This document shows positions 1 through 5,195 of a stretch of 7,354 nt of DNA, one piece after another. Source of the DNA: Pirellulales bacterium. GTDB lineage: Bacteria > Planctomycetota > Planctomycetia > Pirellulales > Thermoguttaceae. The DNA lies in assembly GCA_030605745.1 (NCBI GenBank), contig JAUWHT010000230.1:1-7354 (forward strand), written 5' to 3'. Both the position numbers and the translations under genes were made by a program. The notes under the pieces were generated by a model that was not told the origin of the DNA, did no database searches, and was given only the letters and a program-made list of their open reading frames with translations. Within the stretch, counting starts at the first letter, position 1, and every line of letters starts with the position of its first letter.

Positions 1-2
1 GC

Positions 3-182
3 TTTGAAGCCAAAATGGAACCGCCAACAGAGAAGCGCAACTCGTACTGCTTCATGCCCCCCGGAAATCCCGGCCCCCGGCCGCGCCCACATCCTTCAGA
101 CACACGAGTAAAACCTCATACTTCGCCCGTGCTGAGTATACACGGACGGGCCGCCGCCCGGCCCGGAGGACCTGGTCCGTGA
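3..182 (+). CDS. Possible 3' end of an upstream gene, unknown product
   Basis: From base 3 a frame stays open to a TGA at 180-182. It enters from outside the window, so only about 59 C-terminal residues would be visible. The first part (FEAKMEPPTEKRNSYCFMPP) has plausible amino acid composition and GC-rich third positions. The tail is Pro/Arg/Gly-rich and looks more like the shadow of another frame or non-coding sequence. A second frame is open from base 1 but stops at 109-111. In a phage tail module this place is often held by a major tail protein, but nothing in these residues identifies one. The frame would overlap the N-terminal part of the chaperone frame, which is open from 136. The real end could be earlier if there is an assembly error. 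Treat as a weak call. Confidence 0.3.
   Translation, partial: FEAKMEPPTEKRNSYCFMPPGNPGPRPRPHPSDTRVKPHTSPVLSIHGRAAARPGGPGP
147..170 (+). promoter_or_regulatory. GC hairpin next to a GGAGGA motif upstream of the chaperone
   Basis: CGGGCCG (147-153) and CGGCCCG (159-165) form a 7-bp perfect stem with a 5-nt loop. The stem overlaps the first base of GGAGGA (165-170), the best Shine-Dalgarno-like string in this stretch. No standard start lies 5-10 bases beyond it in the chaperone frame. GTG 179 is correctly spaced but opens a frame that stops after four codons. Function is unproven, and such GC palindromes can occur by chance in this composition. Confidence 0.25.
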
Positions 183-210
183 GCACGCCTTAAATGGCCA
201 CCCGGTCACA

Positions 211-669
211 TTGGGCGACGGCCGGCAGTGGACGGTCCCGATTGTCCGCGGGGTCCAGGAGCAAGACGACCAACTCGTCGGTTACGCGAACGTGCCGCGA
301 ACGGTCGATTGGGACGAGACGGGCAAGCGGATCGTCGGCGAAGTGGTGCCGCAGTACGAGGACCTCTGGGCCGCGGCCACAAAATGGTTCGACGCTAAAA
401 CCGCGGCCGACCTGACCGAGGGCGCGGCGATGCTCGAGGACGTGATCACCGCCGAGGTCGCCCTGTGCGGCATCCGCACGAACTACCGCATTGACAAGGC
501 CGAGGTCGGCCTGCTCAAGCTGCTCGACGACGTCACAGAATGGGCCGTCTGCGACGCGATGATCGACTGGCCAAGCTGGCAGACATTCCTCAAAAAAAAA
601 CGGGCACAAGGTACCTCGTCTACCGCCGCTGGGCCGCCGGCCGGCACCCCGGCTACCGACCAACCCTAG
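211..669 (+). CDS. Tail assembly chaperone, short (gpG-like) form
   Basis: Zero-frame product of about 152 residues, acidic and mostly helical in character, placed directly before the tape measure gene. In siphophages this slot holds the tail assembly chaperone, which coats the tape measure protein while the tail tube polymerises. The only usable start in the visible frame is TTG 211. The frame is open back to 136 with sensible residues (EDLVREHALNGHPVTLGDG), so the true N-terminus probably lies upstream. No ATG, GTG or TTG exists there, and a GGAGGA at 165-170 sits close to CTG 172. Zero-frame translation passes A9 as Lys-Lys-Lys and ends in a low-complexity Ala/Gly/Thr/Pro tail at TAG 667-669. 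The role comes from gene order plus the slippery site; I do not recognise a sequence family. Confidence 0.6.
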   Translation: MGDGRQWTVPIVRGVQEQDDQLVGYANVPRTVDWDETGKRIVGEVVPQYEDLWAAATKWFDAKTAADLTEGAAMLEDVITAEVALCGIRTNYRIDKAEVGLLKLLDDVTEWAVCDAMIDWPSWQTFLKKKRAQGTSSTAAGPPAGTPATDQP

Positions 670-746
670 CCGACCTGCTCGCACTAAGCCTGGGCCTCGG
701 CGAACCTGACCCAATCGTCCTGCAAAATTACCAGATCCACCGGTAA
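211..746 (+). CDS. Tail assembly chaperone, -1 frameshift (gpGT-like) form
   Basis: A -1 slip on the A9 run (592-600) joins the chaperone frame to a second frame that ends at TAA 744-746. The fused product would be about 178 residues if TTG 211 is the start: 130 residues of the short form, then TGTRYLVYRRWAAG and onward to a C-terminus rich in Leu and Asp/Glu. The -1 frame has GC-rich third positions and a natural composition (LADLLALSLGLGEPDPIV), unlike the usual shadow frames here, so it is probably really translated. In lambda-type and many other tailed phages the rare frameshifted form binds the tape measure protein through its extra domain. The tape measure gene starts 110 bases downstream. 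The alternative is a homopolymer sequencing error, in which case one continuous gene would exist. Confidence 0.6.
592..600 (+). promoter_or_regulatory. A9 slippery site for programmed -1 frameshifting
   Basis: Nine adenines follow CTC and precede CGG. In the zero frame they read as three AAA codons, so the heptamer A AAA AAA at 594-600 allows tandem slippage of two Lys tRNAs by one base. After the slip the next codon is ACG at 600-602, in the frame that ends at 746. GC-rich, partly self-complementary sequence downstream (about 628-650, GCCGCCGGCCGGC) could act as a stimulator, but I did not find a convincing pseudoknot. Confidence 0.6.
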
Positions 747-749
747 AAA

Positions 750-848
750 GTGGAGAGTGGATAGTGGAGAGTGGATAGTTTTCTAACCACTCTCCACTCT
801 CCACTCTCCACTATCCACTATCCACTCTCCACTATCCACTATCCACTA
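750..848. repeat. Heptamer hairpin element 1 (chaperone to tape measure)
   Basis: The 5' arm (750-778, 29 nt) is GTGGAGA, GTGGATA, GTGGAGA, GTGGATA plus G. The loop is TTTT (779-782). The 3' arm (783-848) is a longer run of CCACTCT and CCACTAT units. Around the loop centre the 29-nt arm pairs with 783-811 with only two mismatches, and both GTGGAGA units face exact TCTCCAC complements. The core at 771-790 is GTGGATAGTTTTCTAACCAC. The arm starts three bases after the chaperone stop TAA, and the 3' arm ends eight bases before the tape measure ATG. No T-tract follows the stem on either strand, so it is not a standard intrinsic terminator. Confidence 0.9.
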
Positions 849-856
849 CCCCTGCC

Positions 857-2767
857 ATGTCCAAGATCACCGTAGAGATGACGGCCGACGAGGCCAAGGT
901 GCTCCGGGCCTTTCAGAAGGCCACAGAGGCGGCCAAGAAATTCACAGGTGGGCTGGGCGAAACGGCGCGGAAGGCAAAAGAGGCGGCCGAGAAAGAGAAA
1001 GAACTCGGACGCGCAGCCAAACAGGTCTTGGCAGAAATCCGCACGCCGCAGGAACGCTACAACCGGCAACTCGAAAAACTAAAAACCCTACTTCAGGCTG
1101 GCAAAATCAATCAAAACCAATACGGCCGAGCAGCCAAACTGGCTGGAGACAAGTTGCGGGAGGCGGGGCGGGCAGGCAAAAAAGCGGGCACAACTGCGGG
1201 CAAGGCATTTAACCCGGGGATCTTGAAAAAGTATGCGGGATTGCTCGCAGGAGGGACAGGAATTCTCAGCATCGCTGGCGCATTCGCCGCGGTCATCAAG
1301 TGCGCACGAGCAGCGCAGGAGGAGATCAAGGGTGTTGCTGCCCAATTGCGCGAGACTTATGACGGGATGAAAGAGCTTTGGCAGGTCAGTGAGAGCAAGG
1401 AAGTCTATCGATCAATTAGTGCACGAACAAAACTTGCTGCGGCTCAAGAGGGCATTGACCAACCGACCGTTCAGAAGTTGGCTTTTAACCTGAAGTCCCT
1501 GAGCAGGCTCGAAGCTCTACCCGCAATTATTAAGTCGGCTCGTTTCATGGACCCCGCAATCGCCGCAAAATTCTATACAACTTTGAGTAGCTCAACAACG
1601 TGGGGCCGTGAAATTGGAACGCCTGGACAGGTCCTCTCGGGCCTGGTTGCCGGTGCCGGCAAGTCCGCGTTCGCCACCGGGGAAACGGCACAATGGGCCG
1701 GGCGAGTTGCCCCTACGATGAAGAATTTGGGCGCTACGCCGGCAGAGATTTTGGGTGTAGGGGCGGCAATATCCACTCCCGCGCAAAAACCCGAGATTCT
1801 CGGCACTTACATGTTTGCTCTTGAAAAACAGCTATCAAATTACATTCAAAAACTGACCGATGAGGGACTGGAAGCACCGAAGGGCATCATACCCACTTTC
1901 GAGGCATTGATGGCCGATCCGGAAGCACGTCGCCGCGCGATGGGTGAATTGCGATTCAAACGGGCGGCGATCGCCTTGGAAAAGGCGCTCCCAGAGGCCA
2001 AGCGCTACACAGAGGAGATCGCCGTCGCGTTCGGCAGCGAGGAAGAGTTCAAGCGCAAAATCGATGTCCCCCGCGAGTTGTCGATACAACAACGCACACG
2101 TATTGCGGAAATGCAGAAACAGGTGGGGCTGGAAGAATTGGCTATCAAGCAAACGGAGCTAAACACCGCGATCGAGCGAAATAAGGCACTGGCCGGATTT
2201 GCAAGGAAAAGTATTACTATCGAGTCCGCCTGGGAAAGCGCCCTCCAAACGGGTGCAACGTTCGGAATGGTGGAGAATGCTACCAGAGCGGCGCGTCAAC
2301 GTTACGTTGAAAACATGCACCGATGGTTTCCCAAGGTGTATGAAAAACACATCGCGGATGTTGTTCCCAAAAAATTGGTGAAACCGGCGCCTAGCATAGG
2401 CATGTCAGGACCAGGAGTGATTGATCTCTCAAGGCCAATGGTGCCTGATGTGCCTAGATATCTGCCTGCGGAATTGCAAAAAGCGTTTTCGGAAGCCATG
2501 AACTCGGTAGTCGAAAAGTCGATTGGCCGACGGCACGGATACACACCAGCACCCGCCGCCGCGGCGCCTTTGGCACCTCCACGACAACCGCCGCACTTGA
2601 TGGAGCAACCAACAACCAAACCTTTTCTTGGACAAGCAGATGAGGAGGCACCTAAACAGACAGCAGTCTTGGGGAAGATTCACGAGCAGTTGGGGCAATT
2701 GAATGAAAGATTGAATACTACCCCACATACCAACCGCACACTCGGCCGGCCCGACGAAGACCGGTAA
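857..2767 (+). CDS. Phage tail tape measure protein
   Basis: This 636-residue protein is called as the tape measure, which sets tail tube length and helps DNA ejection. Residues 1-115 are Lys/Glu/Ala-rich and coiled-coil-like, and include the YNRQLEKLKTLLQAGKINQNQY stretch (68-89, first residues quoted), typical of tape measure N-termini. Residues 126-147 form a Gly/Ala-rich hydrophobic segment (YAGLLAGGTGILSIAG onward). A long helical middle follows, with Gly-rich turns around 255-310. Residues about 555-590 are Pro/Ala-rich, and the last 40 are again helical. The ATG at 857 starts right after hairpin element 1, with only CCCCTGCC between and no Shine-Dalgarno. Codon use in the middle and end is visibly less GC-rich than in the neighbours. 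It is short for a long-tailed phage. The call rests on composition, the preceding chaperone pair and following tail genes. Confidence 0.8.
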   Translation: MSKITVEMTADEAKVLRAFQKATEAAKKFTGGLGETARKAKEAAEKEKELGRAAKQVLAEIRTPQERYNRQLEKLKTLLQAGKINQNQYGRAAKLAGDKLREAGRAGKKAGTTAGKAFNPGILKKYAGLLAGGTGILSIAGAFAAVIKCARAAQEEIKGVAAQLRETYDGMKELWQVSESKEVYRSISARTKLAAAQEGIDQPTVQKLAFNLKSLSRLEALPAIIKSARFMDPAIAAKFYTTLSSSTTWGREIGTPGQVLSGLVAGAGKSAFATGETAQWAGRVAPTMKNLGATPAEILGVGAAISTPAQKPEILGTYMFALEKQLSNYIQKLTDEGLEAPKGIIPTFEALMADPEARRRAMGELRFKRAAIALEKALPEAKRYTEEIAVAFGSEEEFKRKIDVPRELSIQQRTRIAEMQKQVGLEELAIKQTELNTAIERNKALAGFARKSITIESAWESALQTGATFGMVENATRAARQRYVENMHRWFPKVYEKHIADVVPKKLVKPAPSIGMSGPGVIDLSRPMVPDVPRYLPAELQKAFSEAMNSVVEKSIGRRHGYTPAPAAAAPLAPPRQPPHLMEQPTTKPFLGQADEEAPKQTAVLGKIHEQLGQLNERLNTTPHTNRTLGRPDEDR

Positions 2768-2773
2768 GAAATA

Positions 2774-2788
2774 GTGGAGAGTGGAGAG
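2774..2788. repeat. Heptamer element 2, separated 5' arm
   Basis: Two GTGGAGA units plus G lie just after the tape measure stop (2765-2767). The usual GATAG-TTTT core does not follow; instead a small ORF begins at ATG 2789. The matching 3' arm lies at 2949-2979, so the two arms are separated by about 160 bases. The GGAG within this arm is 3-6 bases from ATG 2789 and could serve as its ribosome binding site. Confidence 0.75.
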
Positions 2789-2980
2789 ATGAATGTCATA
2801 GAAATGACCGGCGATGAAACCTGTATCTTGCGATCCCTTCGGCGGACGCGCCAAAACGTCGCCCGCTACGAGGCACAGATGAAACGCAAGTCGAAAAAGA
2901 TCAACAAGCGATCGAATGACGAAGCACGAATGACGAAACCCCTTGCCCCTGACCACTATCCACTATCCACTATCCACTAA
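2789..2980 (+). CDS. Small ORF resembling the tape measure N-terminus, probably a remnant
   Basis: A 63-residue basic ORF with ATG 2789; GTG 2774 would add five residues encoded by repeat. Its start, IEMTGDETCILRSLRR, resembles the tape measure start VEMTADEAKVLRAFQK: the E-M-T-x-D-E and LR positions match. It then continues with a basic helical stretch (ARYEAQMKRKSKKINKR). After about residue 40 the sequence is built from repeats: ATGACGAA units encode SNDEARMTK, and the 3' arm of hairpin element 2 encodes the end (HYPLSTIH) and supplies the stop TAA at 2978-2980. It is most simply a duplicated and truncated tape measure 5' end extended by repeats, possibly a pseudogene. A real small tail protein with a shared N-terminal motif cannot be excluded. 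The similarity was judged by eye. Confidence 0.45.
   Translation: MNVIEMTGDETCILRSLRRTRQNVARYEAQMKRKSKKINKRSNDEARMTKPLAPDHYPLSTIH
2915..2937. repeat. ATGACGAA repeat pair
   Basis: Two copies of AATGACGAA are separated by GCACG. The motif differs from the GTGGAGA/CCACTCT heptamers and looks like a second simple-repeat family that has entered the end of the small ORF. It is translated in frame as part of SNDEARMTK. Confidence 0.5.
2949..2979. repeat. Heptamer element 2, separated 3' arm
   Basis: Starts with CTGACCAC, the 3' half of the conserved core seen in the complete elements, then continues as CCACTAT units and ends CCACTAA just before CAACTACCC and ATG 2990. The TTTT loop and the 5' half of the core are missing here. 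The arm provides the stop of the small ORF and the leader of the next gene. Confidence 0.8.
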
Positions 2981-2989
2981 CAACTACCC

Positions 2990-3352
2990 ATGGCCTCCAT
3001 CGGCAGCATTTCCTGCACGTTCGTTCGCGGCGCGATCCCGGCGTGGAAGGAGCGCAGTGAGAAGTGGCAGGTGGCCGGGCTGGATGGTTATGGCGTCGCA
3101 CTGTTGGGCGCCGGCGATTCGGAGTTCTCCCTCCAGGCAGTGTTTTACTCGAACAACTCAGGCGTGAATCTTTGGGCCACCTCGCTGCAAGCCCTGCAAG
3201 GGAGCATAGTCACGATCATCAACGACCACGGCGACACGAATATCAGGTGTTTCCTCGACAAAGTGGGCACCCCGACCAAAACAGCCGCCTACATGCCCGG
3301 CACAGGCGTCACGCTGAGAGGGGAGATCCCGATTGAAGCCACGATAGTGTAG
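2990..3352 (+). CDS. Small tail/baseplate-like phage protein
   Basis: A 120-residue protein starting MASIGSISCTFVRGAIPAWK. I cannot assign a named family. Its pattern (a WQVAGLDGYG motif at 25-34, then alternating strands and a loop with INDHGDTNIRCFLD) looks like small beta-rich tail or baseplate proteins, and its place just after the tape measure is where distal-tail components sit. ATG 2990 follows the 3' arm of hairpin element 2 with CAACTACCC between and no Shine-Dalgarno. The final G of the stop TAG (3350-3352) is also the first base of hairpin element 3, so the gene and the element abut exactly. GC-rich codon use matches the other tail genes. Function is inferred mostly from position. 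Confidence 0.5.
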   Translation: MASIGSISCTFVRGAIPAWKERSEKWQVAGLDGYGVALLGAGDSEFSLQAVFYSNNSGVNLWATSLQALQGSIVTIINDHGDTNIRCFLDKVGTPTKTAAYMPGTGVTLRGEIPIEATIV

Positions 3353-3445
3353 TGGAGAGTGGATAGTGGATAGTGGATAGTTTTCTGACCACTGACCACT
3401 GACTACTCTCCACTAACCACTCTCCACTAACCACTCTCCACTAAC
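3352..3445. repeat. Heptamer hairpin element 3
   Basis: The 5' arm (3352-3380, 29 nt) is GTGGAGA then three GTGGATA units plus G, followed by loop TTTT (3381-3384). The 3' arm (3385-3445) has CCACTGA, CCACTAA and CCACTCT units. The core at 3373-3392 is GTGGATAGTTTTCTGACCAC. The only GTGGAGA in the 5' arm (3352-3358) faces an exact TCTCCAC (3407-3413) in register. One inner unit pairs poorly (TGACTAC at 3400-3406). ATG 3447 follows almost directly. Confidence 0.9.
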
Positions 3446-3446
3446 C

Positions 3447-4004
3447 ATGATCACCAGCTACCAGACAACCCGGCTCGGCAACGTTACGACGGTCACTGTG
3501 ACCAGCGACCTGTCGGGGACGGTCTATTACCACTGGTACATTGACGGGGCCTACGTGGCTTCGACGAGCGTGCCGATGCGGGCCTTCCACCTGGCCGACG
3601 GCGACCAGGTGCGGATCGAGGTGATCGACACAAACGACCCGGCGTTCGATCCGATCGCGGGCGCACCGACCGGCTGGCCGGCCAGACGCACGATCTGGTG
3701 GGTCCGCTCGGTCGACGCGGACGTCGAGCAGTACCGGGTCGAGCAGAAGAAGGACGCCGGCGACTGGTCGGCCGTGGCCACGGTGTTCGCCGTCGACGGC
3801 CAGTGGAGTTACCGGCTGCTGAGCGATCGGCTCTGCGACCTGGCCGATTACACCTGGCGGGTCGTGCCGGTCGACGCAGCGGGAAACGACGGCACGCCGA
3901 TCGAGATCGGCCCCGAGACGATCGTCCGCACCCCCGATGCACCGAATTTCGCCATAAGTTTCGACGAGAACACCACCAAAGTCACCTTTAGTAGTGGAAA
4001 GTGA
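3447..4004 (+). CDS. Ig/fibronectin-III-like tail protein
   Basis: A 185-residue beta-rich protein. Residues 1-62 look like a small Ig-like or PKD-like domain (TVTVTSDLSGTVYYHWYIDG, then DGDQVRIEVID). Residues 82-160 look like a fibronectin type III domain: WWVRSVDADVEQYRVEQKK, then YTWRVVPVDAAGNDG, the usual F/G-strand pattern. Residues 161-182 (RTPDAPNFAISFDENTTKVT) look like the beginning of another such domain that is cut short. Such domains in tails are exposed and often bind carbohydrate or decorate the tail. The last residues, SSGK and the stop TGA (4002-4004), are encoded by the 5' arm of hairpin element 4, so the original C-terminus may have been replaced. ATG 3447 is preceded by CCACTAACC and no Shine-Dalgarno. 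Confidence 0.6.
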   Translation: MITSYQTTRLGNVTTVTVTSDLSGTVYYHWYIDGAYVASTSVPMRAFHLADGDQVRIEVIDTNDPAFDPIAGAPTGWPARRTIWWVRSVDADVEQYRVEQKKDAGDWSAVATVFAVDGQWSYRLLSDRLCDLADYTWRVVPVDAAGNDGTPIEIGPETIVRTPDAPNFAISFDENTTKVTFSSGK

Positions 4005-4067
4005 AGAGTGGATAGTGGATAGTTTTCTGACCACTCTCCACTCTTCACTCTCCACTGACCACTCTCC
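3994..4067. repeat. Heptamer hairpin element 4, with a matched variant heptamer
   Basis: The 5' arm (3994-4022, 29 nt) is GTGGAAA, GTGAAGA, GTGGATA, GTGGATA plus G. The loop is TTTT (4023-4026), and the 3' arm runs 4027-4067. The core at 4015-4034 is GTGGATAGTTTTCTGACCAC. The unusual GTGAAGA unit (4001-4007) is matched exactly by TCTTCAC (4042-4048), equidistant from the loop centre. The 5' arm overlaps the end of the preceding gene and contains its stop TGA. ATG 4071 follows after CCC. Confidence 0.9.
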
Positions 4068-4070
4068 CCC

Positions 4071-5081
4071 ATGCCTGCTATCGCAACACGAGCCGACGCC
4101 CTGCGACTGATGGCCTGGCCGCTTTCGGTGACCGGGACTTGCGATCCCGACGTCACGGGCAAGTATCAACTGGTCGGTGAGTACACCAACCATTCGTGCT
4201 ATCGCCGCGGCTCGGATGACTGGTACATCTGGCTGTTCCCCCCAATGCCGCCACCGCCTAGATGGATCATCAGCACGTCCCCGGGCTTGTTCGGCGAAGC
4301 CTGGTTCTACAGCTTGAGTCTTCATGGCCAATACGCACCCTACGGATCGGCTTCGGGTACGCCTGTCGTCTCGCTCGGCGAGGTTCGGCACCTGGTCGCC
4401 GTGGGCACGATCCCCGGCGTGGTGCTCTTGGCAGCAGCCGGTCGCAACGGCCCCGCCGCAGGCGGGCTGCGGAGCACCGGCGACGGCACACTTTTGAGTT
4501 GGCAGGCACCCGGGTCTTCGACTTACGGTACGTCGGTCGATTGCTCGTCCGACGGGTTCTACCTGCTCGAAGATGGCGAGGACCTGAATAAGTGGATACG
4601 TGTACAGGTGTACATGGCCCACCTAACGCCCGGGCCGGCCGAGGCGAAGGTCTACCTGGCCGATCGGTTCACAAACGCCATCGGCCACCTTGATGTAACG
4701 GCGGCCGAGGCCCAAAGCGGTGACGTTCTATCCTGGATGGTCACCATGCTGAACGCCGGCGACCGCGTGCTGGAAAACATCCTGGTCTGGATAACCAGCG
4801 GCCGGCTCAATCTGGCCACACTCACACTCGACGAATTGACCGCGCTTACGCTCGACGAACTGAGCGAATTGGACCTGGCTCTGCGGCTGGAAATTTCCAA
4901 GGACGATTCAACCTGGGTCGGCCCGGCCGACGAACTGTCCGCCTTGCGGTTCGACCCGCTGCAACCTGCCGAGGACCACATACTGCACCTGCGACGGACC
5001 GTACCGGCCGGCGACCCGCCGGACCCCGAGATCCTCAACACAATCGCATGCGCCTACGACGCGCGATATTTGAGTGGATAG
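4071..5081 (+). CDS. Minor tail / tail fibre protein
   Basis: A 336-residue protein. Residues 16-98 look like a compact beta domain seen in tail proteins: VTGTCDPDVTGKYQLVGEYT, then CYRRG, WYIWLF, WIIS and a Tyr/Trp-rich end. Residues 100-200 include an Asp/Gly-rich segment ending YLADRFTNAIG. Residues 248-268 contain a short internal repeat, LTLDELTALTLDELSELDL. The C-terminal part (274-330: LEISKDDSTW, then HILHLRRTVPAG) resembles phage tail proteins with an RRxVPAG motif. It is probably a distal tail or fibre component, but no exact family is claimed. ATG 4071 follows hairpin element 4. The final Ser-Gly and stop TAG (5079-5081) are encoded by the 5' arm of hairpin element 5, so the repeat defines the end of the protein. 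Confidence 0.55.
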   Translation: MPAIATRADALRLMAWPLSVTGTCDPDVTGKYQLVGEYTNHSCYRRGSDDWYIWLFPPMPPPPRWIISTSPGLFGEAWFYSLSLHGQYAPYGSASGTPVVSLGEVRHLVAVGTIPGVVLLAAAGRNGPAAGGLRSTGDGTLLSWQAPGSSTYGTSVDCSSDGFYLLEDGEDLNKWIRVQVYMAHLTPGPAEAKVYLADRFTNAIGHLDVTAAEAQSGDVLSWMVTMLNAGDRVLENILVWITSGRLNLATLTLDELTALTLDELSELDLALRLEISKDDSTWVGPADELSALRFDPLQPAEDHILHLRRTVPAGDPPDPEILNTIACAYDARYLSG

Positions 5082-5193
5082 TGGATAGTGGATAGTTTTC
5101 CGACCACTGACCACTTTCCACTGACCACTGATTACTCTCCACTCTCCACTCTCCACTCTCCACTCTCCACTCTCCACTCTCCACTCTCCACTA
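5074..5193. repeat. Heptamer hairpin element 5, with a pure seven-unit CCACTCT run
   Basis: The 5' arm (5074-5095) is GTGGATA three times plus G. The loop is TTTT (5096-5099). The 3' arm (5100-5193) begins CCGACCAC and passes through CCACTTT and CCACTGA units to seven perfect CCACTCT copies at 5139-5187. The core at 5088-5107 is GTGGATAGTTTTCCGACCAC. It is the longest 3' arm here and ends CCACTACC next to ATG 5196. The long pure run suggests expansion by slippage. Confidence 0.9.
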
Positions 5194-5195
5194 CC

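Noticed and set aside
194..415. ORF from ATG 194 as the start of the chaperone gene
   Set aside because: It is in a different frame, Ser/Arg/Thr-rich, and stops at 415; the frame open from 136 and through 211 is more protein-like and continues to the slippery site.
190..804. Minus-strand ORF of 204 codons opposite the chaperone
   Set aside because: It begins inside translated heptamer repeat and continues as a GC-rich shadow; the + strand frames give better proteins and context.
750..848. Intrinsic transcription terminators at the hairpins
   Set aside because: The T run is in the loop and no T-tract follows the stem on either strand; the genes on both sides are co-directional and seem to form one unit.
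3441..4622. Long minus-strand ORF of 393 codons
   Set aside because: It lies opposite two coding-like tail genes, crosses hairpin element 4, and has the Arg/Gly/His/Val-rich composition of an antisense shadow in GC-rich DNA.
5074..5193. CRISPR array
   Set aside because: The units are 7-bp contiguous tandem repeats without unique spacers, and no cas gene is visible.
5088..5195. N-terminal extension of the fibre gene from GTG 5088
   Set aside because: These 36 codons are only heptamer repeat translated in frame (HSPLSTLHSPL type). ATG 5196 gives a natural tail-fibre N-terminus.
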